64,000 nt of DNA, taken from assembly GCF_006861775.1 (NCBI RefSeq), contig NZ_VDGG01000012.1:29769-93768 (forward strand), given 5' to 3'. Positions 59,178 to 64,000 of this stretch are shown here, one piece after another. The number at the start of each line of letters is the position of its first letter. Position 1 is the stretch's first letter. The DNA comes from Psychrobacillus soli. Its GTDB lineage: Bacteria; Bacillota; Bacilli; Bacillales_A; Planococcaceae. Both the position numbers and the translations under genes were made by a program. The notes beneath the pieces were generated by a model that saw only the letters and a program-made list of their open reading frames with translations, was not told where the DNA came from and made no database searches.

Positions 59178-61496
59178 ATGAGACGTTTAGATAAAAAAAT
59201 AATAATACCAATAATCACAGTACTTCTATTTATGGTGTATGTATCTTATATTACTATGCAGTCACCGCTTGTTGCCATTGGTGTGAAAAATGAAAATAAT
59301 CAATGGATAGTAAATGAAGTTCACGACAATGGATGGGGATTTAACCAAGACATTGATCTTGGCTATATTTTATTAGAAGTAAACGGCGAGAGTCCGGATA
59401 AGAACAAACAGATTATAAAAGAACAAGTGATTAGAACAGCGAGCAGCTTTACTTTTTTAGATAAAAATGGCGAAGAGAAAAACTTTTCCGTTTCATTCAA
59501 ATCGGAAAAAAAGCAGCTTTTCTCCCATTTATTCTTTCCAATTGCTTATACGCTTTTGACTGTATACGTAGCCATTTATATATATAGAAAACAAAAGGAA
59601 GAACCTTCTGCACTCACTTTGATCCAGTTTTTATTATGTATTGCTGTAGCCTATGGTAGCGCAGCAGCTTCAAGTCGAGGAGATATAGTAGGTCGAATAG
59701 TTAATGGGATAACTTTCGGAGGATGTCTGATTTTTTATATCCAATTTTTAAATGTTTTTTTGAAACGATTTAATATAACATTTATTAAACCAAAAAATCT
59801 ACGAGTACTATACAGTCTCCCTGTAATAATATTTGTAGCAAACATTATTACGTTAGTAGTTTCGGAGTGGAAGAGTTATCGTTCTTTAATGGAGCTAGGG
59901 ATATTTAGTTTCTTGCTAATTCTTATCATCATCCTATTAACTAAAAACTACTCTAAATATAAAAATAAACCTGGCAACCAAGCTGTTAAGTTACTTGTAT
60001 TTATATTTATTTTAGCTTTTAGTCCGTTTGCATTGTTGTATGCAATTCCTGTTGTACTTTTTTCTAGATATATTATAAATGCCGAAATAGCCGTTATGTT
60101 TTTAGTACTTATACCAATTAGTTTTATCTATTTGCAATTAGCGGAAAAGTTATTCGACATTGACTACATATTAGATCGGTTCAAGTATTATATTGTACTA
60201 ACTTTTCCTTTCTCGTCCATAGTGTGTGGAATAATAGTATTATTTTTAGGGGAAAACATAGCATCCGTTGAAATTATGATGCTTTTTATTGTGCTCTTTG
60301 CTGGAAGTATTATCTTTCTGTACGTGAAAGAATGGTTGGATTATAAAAACAGAAAATATATGTTTTCAACTAGAGGCGATTTACAAAAGAATATGTATAC
60401 TTTTTTTCATAAAACAAAAGATGAAAACAAAGTTCAAGTTGTTGTGGATCGAATCTTAAAAGAGATGGAAAATACGTTGGATGTACAAAGTGCAACTTTT
60501 GTAGAGATTCAGCAACAGCAAACGACGAAGGATTGGCAAGTTCACTATACTTCACCGGAAACTTCTATGAATCTTACAGAATTAGAAGAAGTGGAATGGG
60601 AGTATGAATCTGTTGGAAAGATTTTCTCTTTTTCTAAAGGTTTTGCTGTAGTCATTGGTAGTGATATTGGCGTTAAAAAAGTTATATTATGTGATGAAAA
60701 AAAATCGGGAACGAAATTAAACATTGATGAGAAAACTTGGATTGAAATGATGGCTTACTTTGCAAGTGTAGTAGTGGAAAATATGAAACTAATTGAAGGA
60801 TTAGTGGAACAAATTGATGCACTTAAATTGCAAGAAACAAATGAAAATCCGATGTGGCTATCGAGATTACTATTTGCACTTTCAGAAAAGGAACGAGCAA
60901 GTTTATCAAATGATTTGCATGATTCTATATTACAAGAGCAGTTGCAGTTGCTAAGAGAAATGGATAGTATACGGAAGATGGTTGACGATCAAGCGTTAAC
61001 AGATAAATTGAACGGGATGAAAGAACAGATGTTAGATAATGTCCATCTTATAAGAGAAACATGTATGGAACTCCGACCACCTTTACTCAATGAGCAAGGA
61101 TTAAAGGAATCCTTACATCAATTAATCCGTCAAACAAAACTGCGTTGTAACTTTCTACTTCATGTCTCGATTGGTGAGACAATTCATCTGAATAAGGAGA
61201 AGGAGCTTATATTTTATCGAGTTGTTCAAGAATTACTCAATAATGCCATGAAGCACTCAAAAGCAAAAGAAGTGCGTATAGACTTACATCAGGTCGATCA
61301 GTCAATAACATTAGTGTATGAAGATGACGGTATTGGATTTGATCTAAAGAATGAGGGGGATTCATTTAGTTCGATGGGGTTAGTTGGGATAAAAGAACGA
61401 ATTAGAAGTATCAATGGATCCTTAGAGATAATTTCATCTAAAGATCAAGGGATGAAAGTCAGAATTGAAGTTGGAATGGAAGGTGATTTGAAGTGA
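59178..61496 (+). CDS. comP: ComP: membrane histidine kinase
   Basis: Sensor kinase of 772 residues: one N-terminal helix, an extracytoplasmic PDZ-like domain (~30-115), then about nine helices (to ~395), a cytoplasmic linker and a HisKA_3 dimerisation domain with phospho-acceptor His581 in LSNDLHDSILQEQ. ATPase with N-box ELLNNAMKHS and G-box EDDGIGFD. Senses mature ComX and phosphorylates ComA. Its stop overlaps comA (GTGA). Usual ComP length ~760-790. Confidence 0.92.
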   Translation: MRRLDKKIIIPIITVLLFMVYVSYITMQSPLVAIGVKNENNQWIVNEVHDNGWGFNQDIDLGYILLEVNGESPDKNKQIIKEQVIRTASSFTFLDKNGEEKNFSVSFKSEKKQLFSHLFFPIAYTLLTVYVAIYIYRKQKEEPSALTLIQFLLCIAVAYGSAAASSRGDIVGRIVNGITFGGCLIFYIQFLNVFLKRFNITFIKPKNLRVLYSLPVIIFVANIITLVVSEWKSYRSLMELGIFSFLLILIIILLTKNYSKYKNKPGNQAVKLLVFIFILAFSPFALLYAIPVVLFSRYIINAEIAVMFLVLIPISFIYLQLAEKLFDIDYILDRFKYYIVLTFPFSSIVCGIIVLFLGENIASVEIMMLFIVLFAGSIIFLYVKEWLDYKNRKYMFSTRGDLQKNMYTFFHKTKDENKVQVVVDRILKEMENTLDVQSATFVEIQQQQTTKDWQVHYTSPETSMNLTELEEVEWEYESVGKIFSFSKGFAVVIGSDIGVKKVILCDEKKSGTKLNIDEKTWIEMMAYFASVVVENMKLIEGLVEQIDALKLQETNENPMWLSRLLFALSEKERASLSNDLHDSILQEQLQLLREMDSIRKMVDDQALTDKLNGMKEQMLDNVHLIRETCMELRPPLLNEQGLKESLHQLIRQTKLRCNFLLHVSIGETIHLNKEKELIFYRVVQELLNNAMKHSKAKEVRIDLHQVDQSITLVYEDDGIGFDLKNEGDSFSSMGLVGIKERIRSINGSLEIISSKDQGMKVRIEVGMEGDLK

Positions 61497-62149
61497 TTGA
61501 AGTGTTAATTGTTGATGATCATCCTTCTGTTAGCGAAGGCACAAAAGTACTTATTGATCAAGAGAAAGATATGAATGCAACTGTTATGACAAATAGTTTA
61601 GAAGTTATCGATCATTTACAACAGGCAACCTATCAAGTGTATTTAATTGATTTGTATATGCCTGATCTAAATGGTTTGGAACTGATGAAATTGATAAGGG
61701 AAACAGAGCCAGAATCTATTATTTTGATTTATACAGGGTTTGATATAGACCAACATTATAATTTGTTAATGGAAGCAAATGTTTCAGGGTTTTTAAGTAA
61801 AACGGCAACGGGGGAACAAATTATTACAGCCATTCGTTGTGCATTAAGAGAAGAGGTTGTCCTCCCTTTATCGTTACTTCGTCAACTAAGGAGAACGGAA
61901 GTACCAACCAGTGTATTGGAAGAAGAGACTCCTTTAGTGAATATTCGTCTAACAGAAAAGGAACAAGCTATTTTAAGAGAGATAGAAAATGGCTATACAA
62001 ATAAAATAATAGCTAGGAATTTAACAATGAGTCAGCGAACGGTAGAACATCATTTAACGAAAATTTTTTCTAAGCTAGGTGTAGAATCGCGAATGGAAGC
62101 TGTCTCAAAAGCAAAAGAACATCAGTTGTTACCGATAGATCGAATGTAG
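61493..62149 (+). CDS. comA: ComA: NarL-type response regulator
   Basis: 218 residues: receiver domain with Asp8/Asp9 (VDDHPS), phospho-acceptor Asp53 (LIDLYMPD), Lys in FLSKTATG; C-terminal LuxR HTH TEKEQAILREIENG..NKIIARNLTMSQRTVEHHL. GTG start overlaps comP by 4 nt, GGAAGGTG upstream. Activates quorum-responsive genes; I saw no clear ComA box in this window. Confidence 0.92.
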   Translation: MIEVLIVDDHPSVSEGTKVLIDQEKDMNATVMTNSLEVIDHLQQATYQVYLIDLYMPDLNGLELMKLIRETEPESIILIYTGFDIDQHYNLLMEANVSGFLSKTATGEQIITAIRCALREEVVLPLSLLRQLRRTEVPTSVLEEETPLVNIRLTEKEQAILREIENGYTNKIIARNLTMSQRTVEHHLTKIFSKLGVESRMEAVSKAKEHQLLPIDRM

Positions 62150-62152
62150 CCT

Positions 62153-62189
62153 AAAAGATGATTCCGAAACAAAAGGAATCATCTTTTTT
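62153..62189 (+). terminator. Terminator of comQXPA
   Basis: AAAAGATGATTCC/GGAATCATCTTTT stem then T run. Confidence 0.9.
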
Positions 62190-62251
62190 TGCAATCATAT
62201 AAAATAGAGTGATAAATTCACATTAAACAATAGGTGAAAGGGTGACTAGTT

Positions 62252-63130
62252 ATGAATGGAGCGGCCATGTTTAAAATGACATTATCGATGGCGATTTTCG
62301 GTTCTATTGGTTTTTTTACAGGAAAAACTGGTATTCCTGCAGTCGAACTAGTTTTTGTTCGATGTATTTGTGCTACGCTTTTTTTAGGTATATGTTGGCT
62401 CATCTCTGGACAATACAAAGTAGAAATCTGGAACAAGCGTGAAATCATACAAACGCTCGTCTGCGGTATCTTTTTAGTGTTAAATTGGGTGTTTTTATTT
62501 AAAGCGTTTGAAGAAATGTCGATTACAGTTGCTATATCTATTTATAATTTAGCACCTATTTTCGTGTTAATATTAGGAAGTTTGTTTTTAAAGGAAAGGA
62601 TGACCTTTACATCTTTACTGGCAATTATTATTTGTTTTCTCGGGAGTATATTCATTATCGGCATACAAAACTTTTATTCATTAACACAATTTATTGGTTC
62701 TGGTTTTGTGTGGGCATTGTTATCCGCGCTGTGCTATGCGATGACAATGTTACTGGGGAAAGGGATTAATGGACTAAGTGCATACGCAATGACGTTTTTG
62801 CAGACAATGATTGGTATTGCACTCTTATTTCCGTTTATGAACTTTGATGTATTTCATGGTTTAAGCGGTTCGAATTGGCTTTACATATTAGGAACCGGCT
62901 TGATACATACGGGGTTTGTGTATTATTTATTTTTTGATAGTCTTCGCAAACTATCAACAGTGGTTATATCCGCTTTAGTTTTTGTTGATCCGGTTGTTGC
63001 TATTTTACTCGATACAATTATTTTAGATTTCCGTCCATCTATTTTACAATCTATTGGTATTTTGTTCATTTTTGGAGGCATTATTTACACATTGATCAAA
63101 CCAGATATAAATCCTGAAATGGAAGTTTGA
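62252..63130 (+). CDS. EamA/DMT superfamily transporter
   Basis: Ten-helix permease of 292 residues, two EamA halves: FGSIGFFTGKTGIPAVELVF and GTGLIHTGFVYYLFFDSLRK. GAAAGGGTGA before ATG. Independent transcript after comA; substrate unknown. Confidence 0.87.
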   Translation: MNGAAMFKMTLSMAIFGSIGFFTGKTGIPAVELVFVRCICATLFLGICWLISGQYKVEIWNKREIIQTLVCGIFLVLNWVFLFKAFEEMSITVAISIYNLAPIFVLILGSLFLKERMTFTSLLAIIICFLGSIFIIGIQNFYSLTQFIGSGFVWALLSALCYAMTMLLGKGINGLSAYAMTFLQTMIGIALLFPFMNFDVFHGLSGSNWLYILGTGLIHTGFVYYLFFDSLRKLSTVVISALVFVDPVVAILLDTIILDFRPSILQSIGILFIFGGIIYTLIKPDINPEMEV

Positions 63131-63185
63131 AAATGGACGAGAAAAGGAATAATGACTGTACAGGGTAAATAGAGGAGGACAATGA

Positions 63186-63566
63186 ATGGGAAAGCTGACG
63201 CTAAAAGAACAAGTATTACTTGCCTATTATGTGTATAACTTTTTAGAGGAAAATGAACAAACGATGCTGGAATTGGAAAATGTCTTGCAGGATAGTCTAC
63301 AAGAAAATTATGCAAAAGCGGTGAAAGAGCTAAAGCAGGAAGGCCTAGTTGACAATGCCAAAGAAGACGATAAAGAACGCATCACGAATGAAGGCGTGCT
63401 GTATATAGATAATATCCTTCATATTCAATCGGAATCAACAGATGGAAACAAATTAGCGTATGTGAAAGATAATCTTCTGATCTATGAGATAGCATTTTCG
63501 GAAGAAAAGTTGAAAGAATTCATTTACAAGCATGTTGCCATTGATCAAAATGCTAACGAATACTAA
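63186..63566 (+). CDS. Small protein, possible winged helix, unknown
   Basis: 126 residues, acidic: KEQVLLAYYVYNFLEENEQT, KAVKELKQEGLVDNAKEDDK and ITNEGVLYID look like a winged-helix unit without a regulator-specific signature. AGAGGAGG precedes ATG 63186. No family assigned; independent gene with its own terminator. Confidence 0.6.
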   Translation: MGKLTLKEQVLLAYYVYNFLEENEQTMLELENVLQDSLQENYAKAVKELKQEGLVDNAKEDDKERITNEGVLYIDNILHIQSESTDGNKLAYVKDNLLIYEIAFSEEKLKEFIYKHVAIDQNANEY

Positions 63567-63577
63567 AAATTCTTTAC

Positions 63578-63613
63578 ACGTTTGACTAGGAGCTTATAGT
63601 CAAACGTTTTTTT
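63578..63613 (+). terminator. Terminator
   Basis: ACGTTTGACTA/TAGTCAAACGT stem followed by T run. Confidence 0.9.
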
Positions 63614-63744
63614 ATGTTTTAGTAAATTTAGAAGATCCATTGCATATGGATACCTTTCTCTAAACAGCATAGGTGTGTCACTTTTTATGTTAAGTGCAGT
63701 TTAGGGATACTGCGATGTAGTGAGTTGAATAAAGTGTTCGCTGG

Positions 63745-63930
63745 GATTTTCGCTGCAGTCGAACGCTTTCCGCCGGGTGAGCGATGAGCCATCCCCGCCG
63801 CTTAGGCGTCGTAGGGATGTCTCATTTGCTCACAGGGGAACAAAGGCTAAGAGCGCTACATCGTGTGGCAACGCCTTCGTGACCAACATCCTGTTGGCCT
63901 CGGCAGGAGTCGTCGCCTACAGCGAAAATC
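63745..63930. repeat. GC-rich dispersed repeat bounded by inverted repeats
   Basis: GATTTTCGCTG (63745-63755) and CAGCGAAAATC (63920-63930) are perfect inverted ends of a ~186-bp block much richer in GC than its surroundings, with internal GGTGAGCGATGAGCC and CGGCAGGAGTCG segments of a type common in Bacillales intergenic repeats. No open frame. Flanks 63614-63744 and 63931-64000 show no gene. Confidence 0.65.
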
Positions 63931-64000
63931 TATGGTAAAGATTAACTTATCAGTATCTAATATGAAAAATAAATGGTTGAACGAGACAATATTCCCTTTG

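Overview
The window is a contiguous chromosomal stretch of an aerobic or facultative, spore-forming, low-GC member of Bacillales. Gene content points to Bacillaceae or Planococcaceae (Lysinibacillus/Psychrobacillus/Sporosarcina-like), but the genus is a guess. Support comes from AT-rich DNA, strong AGGAGG ribosome binding sites with frequent TTG/GTG starts, sigma-A style promoters, T-box leaders, gamma-SASP-like spore proteins, good matches to sigma-G and sigma-K promoters, and a GC-rich dispersed repeat at the right end that I associate with this group. I saw no rRNA, tRNA, CRISPR array, prophage or intact insertion sequence.

Layout. 0-6 kb: DUF1801 protein, AraC/GyrI-like regulator, FtsX-type ABC exporter, double-domain VOC protein, then a T-box remnant with no gene behind it. 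6-16.2 kb: mostly regulator plus effector pairs (TetR/MFS, GntR/ABC exporter, MocR/PaiB-like) with RraA, Tag glycosylase, DinB-like protein, a Mef-like MFS pump and an antiporter fragment. 16.3-24.1 kb: DeoR regulator divergent from a six-gene operon with a Ugp/Mal-type ABC importer, a PHP-domain phosphoesterase and a HAD phosphatase. 24.1-25.1 kb: decayed, gene-poor DNA. 25.1-39.6 kb: pyruvate-oxidase-like enzyme, YerO/SwrC RND pump, LLM flavin oxidoreductase/HxlR, MarR/MFS, small membrane proteins, a leaderless BtuF-like protein, XRE-cupin/LysE and azoreductase. 39.6-43.6 kb: T-box-controlled SAM hydrolase-family protein, flavohemoglobin, and a PTS EIIC-like permease with a long leader.

43.8-52.5 kb is sporulation-flavoured: a P-loop kinase, two tiny gamma-SASP-like proteins, a CorA-like protein, a DMT permease, four minus-strand genes including one behind a near-consensus sigma-K promoter, and a plus-strand group with an acidic repeat protein, a JAMM protease and a 48-residue peptide ending in GGCCGR. 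52.5-57.3 kb is a Fur-box-controlled siderophore uptake locus with an FhuF-like reductase. 58.0-62.1 kb is a complete comQXPA quorum-sensing cassette: isoprenyl transferase, 52-residue pheromone precursor with a penultimate Trp, membrane histidine kinase, response regulator. The window ends with a DMT permease, a small unknown protein and a repeat bounded by inverted repeats.

How the parts work together. Many efflux or detoxification genes lie next to their own repressor, with visible operators in several gaps. The strongest system is comQXPA. The least explained are the sporulation-flavoured cluster (47.7-52.4 kb), the PHP/HAD importer operon and the structured leaders.
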